A DNA stretch of 64,000 nt from Sphaerulina vaccinii. Its lineage: Eukaryota; Ascomycota; Dothideomycetes; Mycosphaerellales; Mycosphaerellaceae. The number at the start of each line of letters is the position of its first letter. Position 1 is the first letter of the stretch. Where the stretch lies: assembly GCA_022570795.1 (NCBI GenBank), contig JAKUDP010000014.1, positions 1,364,001 to 1,428,000 on the forward strand, read 5' to 3'. A program made the position numbers and the translations under genes. Below are positions 55,170-64,000 of this stretch, one piece after another. The notes below the pieces were generated by a model. It was given only the letters and a program-made list of their open reading frames with translations. It had not been told where the DNA came from and did no database searches.

Positions 55170-56546
55170 ATGAGTACTACTAAACGTCCACGACAAAGGC
55201 AATCAGGGCCTCGCTCTGCATCCCCGCCACCGCCCTCATCGAAAAGACTGAAGGCATCTCACAATCCCGCCTCATCTGGACTCAGATTTCTGGTTGATGA
55301 ACAAACGAGATCTGGCAAAAAGCTGGACGCGAAGCTGACCAACGGCGTATCGAGATCTGGTGCCAACCGCGTGGACGAATCTCATGCACTCGCTGCGGAG
55401 GAGAGCTCGGAGGATGAACAGCAGAAGGAAAATGAAGTAATTGACATTTCCAGTGGTGGGGAGGAATCGAGCGACCTGGAGGAGGATGAGGAGGAAATTT
55501 TGCAGGCAGCAGGAGGCGCTGCTGATGATGGAGCACTCACCAACGGTCATGCTGAAGACGAGCAAGCGACGGCCGGGGACGAAGATATGGACATGGCCGA
55601 GGATGGACCAGCAGATGAGCTGACCTTCGGCGACATGCTCCAGGCACGACACCCCGCGACGATAGACGTGCAAAAGTCATTGCAGGCGGAACACGGAAGT
55701 CTTGTACCGCAAGATGGCAGACAGCTGATACAGCCTCCCACCGCCGGCTCCCTGGGGACAGTCTTGACCCAGGCATTGAAGACGAACGACAAGGACCTGC
55801 TCGAAAGCTGTTTTGCCATTCCTGATGTCAACGCTATCCGCTTCACCATTCAACGCCAGCAATCGTCACAAATCGCAGTACTTCTACAACGCATAGCAGA
55901 ACGCATACACAAGAGACCAGGAAGGGCTGGTAGACTCATGATCTGGATACAGTGGTCACTTGTCACACACGGCGGTTATCTTGCGAACCAGCCTGAGCTG
56001 ATGAAGAAGCTGAAGGCACTAGCTCAAGTCACGCGAGAGCGAGCCAATGGTCTCCAACCACTTCTGCACCTCAAGGGAAAGCTTGATCTACTGAGCGCGC
56101 AGCTCGAAGCGAGAAGGAGCATGCACGCACAGTCTCGTGCGGCAAACGCAGATGACATGGATGATGAGCAAGGCGTTCTCTACATTGAAGGACAAAATAC
56201 CGCTTGGTCCAGTGATGAGGACGAAGAAACTGGTAATGTGGTAAGCAAGGCGAAGAAGCGCCTCCCAGGACTGGACAACGAGAACGGGTCAGGAGATGCA
56301 GATCTGCCCAATGGCTTCATCAACGGGGTGGAGGACGATACATCTGCCGATGAAGACGACGAGCGACATGGCGGCCTGGTCGACGACGAGGCAGAGGAGG
56401 CATCAAGCGACGAGGAAGATTCAGATGAAGAAGCACCTAGCATTGCCTCTTCCGACGATGATGACGAGGACAGTTCAGCGGGCGATGAGAGTGAAGTCGA
56501 GGTCGTAAGACAACCTAAGCCGCAGACTTTGAACCGGAAAAGATGA
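55170..56546 (+). CDS. Dip2/Utp12-domain protein, Utp5/Utp9-like
   Basis: This is probably a subunit of the t-UTP complex of the small-subunit processome in the nucleolus. One exon encodes 458 aa. The first ~165 residues are disordered, basic then acidic. A helical Dip2/Utp12 domain follows at about 190-330 (TVLTQALKTNDKDLLESCF, VLLQRIAERIHKRPGRAG, WIQWSLVTHGGYL). The tail is an acidic, Ser-rich run ending in a short basic stretch. Yeast Utp5 and Utp9 carry an N-terminal beta-propeller before this domain; none is seen here, so the protein is either a shortened lineage form or a distinct paralogue. Confidence 0.82.
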   Translation: MSTTKRPRQRQSGPRSASPPPPSSKRLKASHNPASSGLRFLVDEQTRSGKKLDAKLTNGVSRSGANRVDESHALAAEESSEDEQQKENEVIDISSGGEESSDLEEDEEEILQAAGGAADDGALTNGHAEDEQATAGDEDMDMAEDGPADELTFGDMLQARHPATIDVQKSLQAEHGSLVPQDGRQLIQPPTAGSLGTVLTQALKTNDKDLLESCFAIPDVNAIRFTIQRQQSSQIAVLLQRIAERIHKRPGRAGRLMIWIQWSLVTHGGYLANQPELMKKLKALAQVTRERANGLQPLLHLKGKLDLLSAQLEARRSMHAQSRAANADDMDDEQGVLYIEGQNTAWSSDEDEETGNVVSKAKKRLPGLDNENGSGDADLPNGFINGVEDDTSADEDDERHGGLVDDEAEEASSDEEDSDEEAPSIASSDDDDEDSSAGDESEVEVVRQPKPQTLNRKR

Positions 56547-56992
56547 GAGCGTAACAGCATTGTTTGTAATCGGCGTTCATGATGGCATTGGGAGGACTAC
56601 TACTGTACATTGAGCTGCGAAGATCGTGGGCAGAGGACTGTACAGCATATTGTATATGATGCCCGCCTATGCTACGTACTGTAGTGTATCTGCCGGCTGG
56701 CTTTTGGACAGGCATAGCGAGGCGTGATGGAGATCAAGAGGTGCATACCAACAAGGACTCGATACCACGTACCTTACGATATCAGATCCACGACTCGCCC
56801 ACTACGATGCCAACAGGACATACTGACGGGCACAATGCAGCTAGTTACAAAGACTCGAGGTGTCTCATTGTTAGACCTTTGTCTTGCACGCTTTGTGGCT
56901 AAAGATATATGCATGCTAAACATAAGTAGGATATTGGCTGCTGCCATCCCCCGAAATCTTCTCGGACCACTTTGCTTACAAGACCGACCAAC
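56547..56992. other. Intergenic region between two plus-strand genes
   Basis: This is the 3' flank of the Utp-like gene and the promoter of the following small acidic protein gene. No distinctive feature was seen. Confidence 0.4.
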
Positions 56993-57571
56993 ATGTCACA
57001 CAGCATCGACCACACAACCGAGGAGGCTGGACCTTCTCGAGCATCATGGTGGCTAGACCCATCAGAAACTACAGCATCCTCATCTGCCTCGCAAGACCAC
57101 ACCGAAGTGATGGGCTTCGAAGAAGTCACTGTCAACTCAGCAGTAATTGTGAAAGAGCACTACCACGAAGCAGAAGAAGAGGACGATGATGACGATCTGA
57201 TCCTCACAACTAACGAGCTTTGCAGGACAAACTCTTTCGACTTCGTAGCAACCCAGGCACAAGCTAACGACGATGATGCTGCTATGGCGGACCTCATCCA
57301 AAACAGCCTGCGTTACGAAGGCCTTTCGGAGCCACCAATGCCTGGTGTACTGAAGGAGCGAGGAGGTGAGGCTGAAGAGTTCGAAATGGTAGACATTGGA
57401 AGATCGCCCCGTGAGCTTGAGGCTGCTCGACCTGTGCGACCTGATGGGGTTCCGGAGCGAACACCAGTCCTGGGTTGGTTTGACGCGTTGCACAAACGTA
57501 TCGAGACTGTTTGTGAGGACGTCGTGAACCAGACTAGGTATGTTCCATATGGTCGTAGATCGTTCCGATGA
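56993..57571 (+). CDS. Small acidic protein, unknown function
   Basis: This single exon encodes 192 aa from ATG 56993. The composition is rich in Glu/Asp with a run of acidic residues near 60-70 (EEEDDDDD), followed by regular hydrophobic/charged segments: LTTNELCRTNSFDFVA, MADLIQNSLRYEG and GWFDALHKRIETVCEDVV. A short basic end (YGRRSFR) closes it. The ordered C-terminal helix suggests a real gene. I do not recognise the family. Confidence 0.65.
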   Translation: MSHSIDHTTEEAGPSRASWWLDPSETTASSSASQDHTEVMGFEEVTVNSAVIVKEHYHEAEEEDDDDDLILTTNELCRTNSFDFVATQAQANDDDAAMADLIQNSLRYEGLSEPPMPGVLKERGGEAEEFEMVDIGRSPRELEAARPVRPDGVPERTPVLGWFDALHKRIETVCEDVVNQTRYVPYGRRSFR

Positions 57572-58029
57572 GGTGCGGACCTCTTCAGGCTAGTCCTTGT
57601 AATATATCAACTATTTCTTGCGATTCTGATCTATACTTGGATTGTTTCTTTAATGCTACACGTGCCTTGTTTTGAGACTACAGATGCTTGATAATAATAG
57701 CAAGTTGGTATAGCACAGAAATATGTAGCGGTGTCTCCACACCGACCCAGAGCGATCGATCTGGGTTGACTTCTGAATAACCTTCGCGGCTGACGGACGT
57801 GACGTCGAGTACAACACACAACGCAGACACACGACATCTTCTTGGTATGACGGACAATCTCACTCAGCATCCACAGACACTGCAGATGGTGTAGCAGTGG
57901 CAGAAGAGACGGGGAGGTGTCATTATTGATCAACCAATATTCGCCAATTCAGGCTTTTCATTCATACCATACCGCACACCATATCGCATTGTACCAGGCT
58001 TGTAAGAAAGGCGAGAAGAGAGAAGAAAG
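57572..58029. other. Intergenic region between two plus-strand genes
   Basis: Promoter of the Gag1-clamp gene and 3' flank of the small acidic protein gene. ORFs on both strands are short and featureless. Confidence 0.4.
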
Positions 58030-59197
58030 ATGACACTACATCTGAACCTGCCAGGCTCGCACCACCGCAGCGCCGAGCAGCAAGCAGAACTGCGTGAGGC
58101 CCGCCGTCTGCTGCGAGACAAGATCAAAAACGACTGGGAGTATCCGCCACTTCCTCAGTGGAAATCAAGTGGTCTGCAAGAGACCAAGACAGCGACGCAG
58201 AGTGTCGAAGATCGCATCGCTGGCTTCAGGTTCCACGCTTCGAGTAACCAGGATCGCACGAATGGAGTGGTGGGAGAGGCATTGGGCTTGGGCTTCGAGC
58301 CCACTGAGTGGAGAGAACGGGATTATTCAGATGCAGAGTCTGATGCGGAATCGGAAAGTGCTGCCATGATGACTCCTGCGCGGACGTCGGGGAAGAGCAA
58401 AGAGAGCGTTTATAAGTTTGATGCGCCGGATAGTGTGGGCACACAGCTTCAGAATCGTCAGCAGGCAAGGAAGAGGAAACGCTGGACAGCTGTGCGTGAA
58501 GAGATGGAGTGGAATGACGGTCTCGCGCACTGGACACGCAGGCGAGACTTGTGGTGCTGTGCGAGGGAAACGAGAGATGTGCGAATGCTCGAGGGAAGTG
58601 GTAGGGATGGAGTTACAGACCACAGTGGAGGAGAACCTATTGAGACTGATTCAGCCTCTGCATCGGCTGGGTCGAGTCCTCGGACATCTACATCTTCAGT
58701 AGTGGCACATGTCTCGACGCCTGAATCTACGCCGTCGGTGTCGCCGGACGTCACTGGGACATCGGGAAGTGCAGCACATTCGAGTCCGGCGATGATTCCC
58801 TTGGATGTGCTCGTGCCCATAGCACCGGCACTTCTGCCCAAACGTAAGTCTTTTGCTAGCGATTTCCTGTCCTTGCACTCTCAACTTTGAGCCTTGTAAA
58901 TCCTGTACTACATCACTGACATCGTTCCCAGATCCTGTTCGGAAACGCATAGGCCAAAACATGTATCCTGAGATCTACAACAAAATCATCCTCCAATCAC
59001 GAACGCCCTCGATACCTATCAATCTCTTGACCTTGATCAATGCATTGGTCCAAGGCTGGAAAGACGATGGAGAGTGGCCACCTAAGCCTGGGCCGCTAGA
59101 GAAGTCTTTCACTCGTAAGAAAGGTGGCGATGGAAGTCTGAGGTCGGGAGTCAAAGCTGTTGGTAGAGTCTTGCGATTGACTGGCGTGCCTTCGTGA
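58030..59197 (+). CDS. Gag1-like clamp domain protein
   Basis: Exons 58030-58843 and 58932-59197 (intron donor GTAAGT, branch CTGAC, acceptor CCCAG) keep phase and give 359 aa. An N-terminal charged helix (ELREARRLLRDKIKNDWEYPP) and a Ser-rich region are followed by a conserved-looking Trp-rich block (REEMEWNDGLAHWTRRRDLWCC). After another Ser/Thr-rich linker, exon 2 encodes YPEIYNKIILQSRTPSIPIN and ALVQGWKDDGEWPP. These two separated blocks are the signature of the fungal Gag1-like clamp family (PF13259), whose fission-yeast member is linked to nutrient signalling. The role here is not known. Confidence 0.82.
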
Positions 59198-59369
59198 GCA
59201 GCGCTGGGATTGGAGATGAGGAACTGGATGAATGCATGAAAGCGTTGAGTACTTGAGCGATCCTTACGATGAAATGATATGCAGCGTATGAGACTATCGG
59301 CTACGACTCTGTTGATCGGGCTGATCACTACATCGTCTTCAACAGCTCCTACTGAGATTGAGTGAAATA
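59198..59369. other. 3' flank of the Gag1-clamp gene
   Basis: A short non-coding stretch before the tandem repeat; nothing specific was seen. Confidence 0.4.
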
Positions 59370-60255
59370 CCGATGCCAATCATATATGCAAGGGTCATAT
59401 GGAAAAGCAAAACAAGCGGACATGGCAAAAGTAATCGCCCCCGCCTGGCCTTGCGGTACCGCCATCTCAAGAAATACGAGTGGTCGCTCAAATTCCTGCG
59501 TTGAACATACATGTCAAGCACCAGCATTGCCAACGACTTACTGACTGAGCCACAAAGGCTACGACGACTGTTGAGATGACCACAAGCAATGCCAAATATC
59601 AACACTGGTATGTGGCGTGCTGACCGCACAAAAGCAAGACAAGAAATGGCAAAACGATCGCCCTCACTTCAGGCTAATGGTTGAGATCTGCCTTTCCAAA
59701 GTCACACAAGACTGTACTTGTTCGAAAATGTGCCTTTGACCATGTCAGGCACCAGCATTGCCGACGACTTACAGACTGAGCCACGAAGGCTACGACGACT
59801 GGTGAGATGAGTTGAAGCGATGTCGAATATCAACAACGGTATGCAGCACCATAACAGCACAAAAGCAAGAGAAATGGCAAAACGATCGCGCTCACCTCGG
59901 GCTCATAGCTGGCAAATACATCCTGATCGAGCAAAATTGTGGTTGTGCGAAATTGAGCTTCCATCATATGTCAACCATCAGCGATACTGGCGATTTACTG
60001 ACTAGACCATGGAGGCTACAGCGACTGTTGAGATCAATGGTGTTTCAATAGAATATCAATGCTGGTACGGGCATCCTATTTCTACAGAAGCAAAATAGGA
60101 ATGGCAAAACAATCGCCATCACTTCAGGCTGATCCCGTGTCCTGACGCTGTGAAGTATGGTCGTTCTCTGAAGCTGCACCTTTGATCCTTGTCAATCACC
60201 AGCCATGCTAGCGATTTACTGACTGAGCCACGGAGGCTGAGGCGATTGATGCTGG
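59370..60255. repeat. Degenerate tandem repeat, about 4 units of roughly 220-232 bp
   Basis: A block containing CACCAGC.ATGC, then ACTTACTGACTGAGCCAC, GGCTACGACGACTG and TGAGAT recurs at about 59518, 59750, 59975 and 60197. A second conserved half (AATATCAA..C.GGTA, then AAAGCAA and ATGGCAAAACGATCGCC with CTCACTTCAGGCT) lies between. A truncated second half at 59370-59440 precedes the first full unit. Units are clearly related but diverged, with several point changes and indels. No unit has an uninterrupted reading frame. The array lies between two convergent genes. Confidence 0.8.
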
Positions 60256-60571
60256 ACTTCTTTCTGCGTCAAGTATGTACCCAAATTATCGTTGCAAGTT
60301 GCAGCAAATAAGCAGTGCTGATATCGCTGGTATTGCATCTCGCGCTTTCCTTCGGAACTCGTACTTACGAATGGGTTCTCGTTCTCAGCGTTCCATAAGG
60401 GAGAGTGGTGATCAAGATGTGATATGGCACTTTGGGAATGGCGGACTTCTCGTCTCATGACTTTTCGTCAATGCTAATGCTCTACATAGAGAACATATGT
60501 CTCATCTCAATATACACATGGTTGCGTCTCAGTATACACATGAATAGATGCTTTCATCTCGTCGAACAACG
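60256..60571. other. Intergenic region next to the tandem repeat
   Basis: This is the 3' flank of the Ser-rich coiled-coil gene. No feature was recognised. Confidence 0.4.
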
Positions 60572-63433
60572 CTAAGAAACATGCACAGCTTCAGCAGCAG
60601 CCGCAATCCTGCCCGCTGAGCCTCGCCTGTAGAGATCTAAGATCTCCAGATCATCTTGCTCGATGAAGACTTGTATGGTATGCGTAGTGCGTGTCGAGCC
60701 CTGAGTCATAGTCCTCTTGACAGTCTTGTTGGCGTTCGACTGCTGCAAGGAGTCTCGACGCGGTGGCCGTATTGGCACTTCCGGTATGTCCTCCTCTTCG
60801 TTCGTATATCTCTGTCCAAAGGTCGAAGCTACTGGTGTTGGAGGGTTCGCCGCCAGCGGCGCTACAATAGGAAGCTTCTTCTGCGGCTTTCCACGACGTT
60901 GCGTAAGAGGTGTGACTGGTTTGGGAAAGTTCTCGAGTTGGGCGGTGAGATCGGTAATGATTGGAGATTCTACGTCGTGGGTGATTGTCGTGGTCGTCGT
61001 TGTTGTATTGAGAGGTTGGAGTGAAATTCCGTTGCCAGGTCTCGAGATCTTCAGTGGAGGTTCAGCGCTCACGTTTGTGGCCTGATGCCCGATTGTGCTC
61101 AACGCCGCAAGCTCCAGGCGTAATTTGGCTTCTCTGTCGTCTTTGGCGAATAGCCCAAGCACCTTGGCCGCTTTCGAGCCAGGCGCATGATTGCGCTTGG
61201 GAGTTTCGGAAACGTCTTCGGTCGAATTGAAGAGTTCGGACAGCGGCCGGTTGTCAATCCTGCTCTGTACCCTTGTCTCATACATCCCGAGAGAGCCCGG
61301 TGGAGGAGTGTACCTGGTCGGCGATAGTATGGGCTCTTCATTGGCTCCCTCGTGGGACTGCGTCTGCGTCGCATATTGAGGACTCTCGCTCGCCTCCGGA
61401 ATGGTCTCTGGGGGCTGGTCCATCTGCTGCACAGGTGCCTCGTTTCGCGAGGACAATGGGCAAGATAGTCTCTGTTCCAAGCTTGCGGTCTCGCTAGTAT
61501 AAGAAAGCGTTCTTGGGAAACTCGACTGCGTCGATCTGTTCGCGAAGTAAGTATCTCTGCGACTATCGGGCGTCGATCGTCCTGTGAGAGCATATTGACT
61601 CTCTGATTCTGCCGAAGGAGTCACTGACGACTTGCGTGGCTCTATTGACATCGATGCAATGATGGCAGATATGTTGTCAGTCGGCGATTTCGTCGTCTCG
61701 TGTGTTGCCTGTGCTATGAGAGCAGCAATCGCGTCCTCCTTTCGACACTCCAAGGACTTGAGCTTGGTGAAGCATATGTCCATAGATGAGCTCACGGAAG
61801 CGAGTGACAACTGATCATTCAGTAGCGCGCTCAGATGTTCGGAATCCGTCCTTTGCTCCTTCAACTTCTCAATAAGTCCACTCGACATCCTTTGGCGCTC
61901 CATCCGCAAGCCAGCATAACGAGTGTGTAATGCATCGCACTGTTGGCTCAGGTCTTTCAACGTTGCAACTGGATCATGGTCTCCAGATGCGGAGGCACTT
62001 CGAGTCGAGGCCTCGGCTGTGAAGGCGCGATTGAGCAAGCCTAACTCCGAGCCTGACGAACGTTCTTTGGAGGATGTCATACCGTGGCTGTCTGTTGTCG
62101 AGCTGGAGTTCCGTAGCGCCGCTACATTGGCTCTCGCAATAGCAAGCGCACTCTTGACATCGGGCCTCATAAGCGATTCGGTCGCAGTGACCTCGTCAGC
62201 TACCTGTCGTCTCTGTGTTCCATTGGGCACACGAGAGTGCTTGCGAATGGCTGCAGCTATGCTGTCTCGATCATCCGCCGCTGGGGATCGCACGATGGGT
62301 CTGGTGTCGTGCTGAGAAGTAGCCTGAGGTGTCCTGTTTGGATCGTGGTCGCCTTCCATGCTTGCATAGGGTGTGATGCCAGGACTCTCCGGTCTTCGTT
62401 CAGTGCGTAATCGATCAGCACTTTTGTAAGATCTGAGTTCTCCTCTGGATAACTTCGACGGCGATTTCACATTGCCCTTCGTTGCATCCAGCGGTAGGTG
62501 GTTTGCGGAACGCGTCGAGAATGTGGAGTCCAGCACTCCGGCTGTGCTCGGACGAGCTTGTGATGAGCCGTAGCCACTGGGGCTCTGGAGTCCTGCATGT
62601 TCTGCTCTTGCAAACATCTTGGGCCAGAGATTGAGCCGGGTCCGAGTCGGAGAGGCGACATCGAAAGATTGCTGCACAAGAGGCGACACTGGAGCACGAT
62701 CAATGCTCGAGCGACGGCCTTGAGTTACAGGTGAGACCTCAGCATGATCTGCTTCTTTCTGGTAATGTCTTGGGGACTTCGGAGGCGGTCGAGTTGGTTG
62801 CTCGACAGAATCCTTTTTGACTGTTATGCGAAGATTAGGCTTGGACCGTCTTGATCTGAGATGGCCGCCAGCGGATGGCGACGAGAGGTTGCTGGTCATA
62901 GGGGCTGAAGAGCGTGCAAGGTCGCCAGAAACTGAAGTGAGAGTTCTCTCCCCATAGCGTGCATTGCCAATAGCTGCACGGCCACTTCCATCTGAGGTGG
63001 GAGATCTTTCAGGAGCGCTAGCAGTTCGGATGTGGTCGCTTGGAGCACAGACCAGCTTCCTTGGATCGAAGGACCCTGGAGAAGGGGTTGCAGCAGCGCT
63101 GTCTACTTCTCTGACACTTTGCAGGGTCTTGATGTCTGGCAAGCTGACCTTTCTGCTATCCCGGAGCGAAGTGGTTGAAGTCGAAGACGAACGGGAAGGC
63201 TGTGATGTTGTGTGCGAGGCTTGGGCGCTTGCCTCTTTGGGGCCTTTCTCAACTGAGGATGATCGACGACGGTAGGCGCCGCTGGCTCTGCGTAAGCTGT
63301 CCCTTTTGAGCGTGACAGGCGACGCCGGCGGTGTTGGCTCGACAGTGGGAAACAATCGATAGGAGGCTGCGACTTTTCGAGGTCGTCCAAGATCCTGCGA
63401 GCTATGGCAGCTGGAGGGTGTGGGCGACTCCAT
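60572..63433 (-). CDS. Ser-rich protein with central coiled-coil segment, unknown function
   Basis: This single-exon gene encodes 953 aa. The sequence is mostly disordered, rich in Ser, Arg, Pro and Thr, with many Ser-Pro and Arg-x-x-Ser sites expected of a phosphoprotein. One ordered region at about residues 480-590 (LKDLSQQCDALHTRYAGLRMERQRM, then LKSLECRKEDAIAALIAQA) should form a coiled coil. The C-terminal ~45 residues (TIQVFIEQDDLEILDLYRRGSAG) look ordered and conserved in style. Similar proteins in Dothideomycetes are hypothetical. A scaffold or polarity role is possible but not supported by any named domain. Confidence 0.75.
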   Translation of the reverse strand: MESPTPSSCHSSQDLGRPRKVAASYRLFPTVEPTPPASPVTLKRDSLRRASGAYRRRSSSVEKGPKEASAQASHTTSQPSRSSSTSTTSLRDSRKVSLPDIKTLQSVREVDSAAATPSPGSFDPRKLVCAPSDHIRTASAPERSPTSDGSGRAAIGNARYGERTLTSVSGDLARSSAPMTSNLSSPSAGGHLRSRRSKPNLRITVKKDSVEQPTRPPPKSPRHYQKEADHAEVSPVTQGRRSSIDRAPVSPLVQQSFDVASPTRTRLNLWPKMFARAEHAGLQSPSGYGSSQARPSTAGVLDSTFSTRSANHLPLDATKGNVKSPSKLSRGELRSYKSADRLRTERRPESPGITPYASMEGDHDPNRTPQATSQHDTRPIVRSPAADDRDSIAAAIRKHSRVPNGTQRRQVADEVTATESLMRPDVKSALAIARANVAALRNSSSTTDSHGMTSSKERSSGSELGLLNRAFTAEASTRSASASGDHDPVATLKDLSQQCDALHTRYAGLRMERQRMSSGLIEKLKEQRTDSEHLSALLNDQLSLASVSSSMDICFTKLKSLECRKEDAIAALIAQATHETTKSPTDNISAIIASMSIEPRKSSVTPSAESESQYALTGRSTPDSRRDTYFANRSTQSSFPRTLSYTSETASLEQRLSCPLSSRNEAPVQQMDQPPETIPEASESPQYATQTQSHEGANEEPILSPTRYTPPPGSLGMYETRVQSRIDNRPLSELFNSTEDVSETPKRNHAPGSKAAKVLGLFAKDDREAKLRLELAALSTIGHQATNVSAEPPLKISRPGNGISLQPLNTTTTTTTITHDVESPIITDLTAQLENFPKPVTPLTQRRGKPQKKLPIVAPLAANPPTPVASTFGQRYTNEEEDIPEVPIRPPRRDSLQQSNANKTVKRTMTQGSTRTTHTIQVFIEQDDLEILDLYRRGSAGRIAAAAEAVHVS

Positions 63434-64000
63434 GTTTTCGATGCTGCTACTGCTGCTGCTCTCGTCGTCGGCTCAGGTGGTCCAGTATATCATCGTGAGC
63501 TTTTCGTAGTGCAGTCTTCGTCGAGAAATCAGACCACCCAGCAAGTTTAAAATGTACAGCGTCCAGATCCAGTGAGGCTATCCTATTTCTTCTGAGGCAG
63601 GCGGCGGTAGGTACAGTATATCTCGAGGGTGATACAGGGTCACCTCGACCAAGGGCAATCCAGGTCCCATCATGGCTCATGCGAGGGTGCATCTGCGTCT
63701 TAATACTCTCGGCAGCTGGCCGGTGTCTCCTGGCTGTCATGCGCCAGCCTAGGAAGACTACTGAGTCGACCATGTCCTGCAGGTCAATCTGCGACGTGCC
63801 GTGGCTTCACCATTGGGCTTCATACTTGCTTTGGGACATGGTTGTGCACATTGTCGAGGCTACCAGGAGCTAGCGTGGCCTCTGAGTTTTGGCGGAATCA
63901 TCCGACAGACGCCAGCCAGCATCATTGCAAGCGAATCTACGCCATCGCCGTGCCAATCTGGTGTACTTTCTCATCTGGAGCATCGATATCACAGTGCAAC
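63434..64000. other. Upstream region of the Ser-rich coiled-coil gene, window end
   Basis: Promoter of the preceding minus-strand gene. Short ORFs on both strands show no recognisable domain; a gene beginning outside the window cannot be excluded. Confidence 0.4.

Overview
The window is a gene-dense piece of nuclear DNA from a filamentous ascomycete (Pezizomycotina). Genes lie on both strands and are broken by short introns of about 50-90 bases with GTAAGT-like donors, CTAAC/CTGAC branch points and CAG/TAG acceptors. The protein types (Zn2Cys6 regulator, CYP52-like P450, AA11 LPMO, DUF2293, Gag1-clamp, SUR7) are typical of the group. I lean to Dothideomycetes (Mycosphaerellales-like) from the character of the orphan proteins, but that is inference. 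No rRNA, convincing tRNA, CRISPR array, transposon or virus was seen.

Layout. 0-11 kb: a disordered protein with a CxxC-CxxC N-terminus, a SUR7/PalI tetraspan, an F-box protein, a PX/PXB/DUF3818 protein, a catalytically doubtful alpha/beta hydrolase and the complex I ESSS subunit. 12-23 kb: a five-exon DUF2293 protein, a Ser-rich protein, a CYP52-like P450, an LPLAT acyltransferase and a six-exon bZIP factor. 23-34 kb: a long single-pass membrane protein, a CUE-like protein, HMG-CoA lyase, a small membrane protein and cytosolic leucyl-tRNA synthetase. 34-39 kb: a Zn2Cys6 factor, an 8-bp minisatellite, a second P450 with no visible start codon and a VOC protein. 39.5-49.9 kb: the metabolic block described below, interrupted by CENP-S and an AA11 LPMO. 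51-64 kb: a two-bromodomain BET protein, a Dip2/Utp12-domain protein, two orphan proteins (one with a Gag1-like clamp), a degenerate tandem repeat of about 225-bp period and a Ser-rich coiled-coil protein.

The most notable system is the set of carbohydrate enzymes at 39.5-49.9 kb: a Gfo/Idh/MocA dehydrogenase and an aldo-keto reductase facing each other across one promoter; a zinc polyol/L-idonate-type dehydrogenase and a KduD/IdnO-like SDR facing each other across another; and myo-inositol oxygenase. Together they can be read as an inositol to D-glucuronate to L-gulonate to L-idonate to 5-keto-D-gluconate to D-gluconate route. The chemistry is known piecemeal in fungi and bacteria; the physical clustering and the assignments here are inference.

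Several gene models depend on splicing worked out by hand: exon boundaries were checked for phase, but no transcript data were available. Reading-frame oddities (first gene, AA11 C-terminus, second P450 start, bZIP intron) are reported separately.
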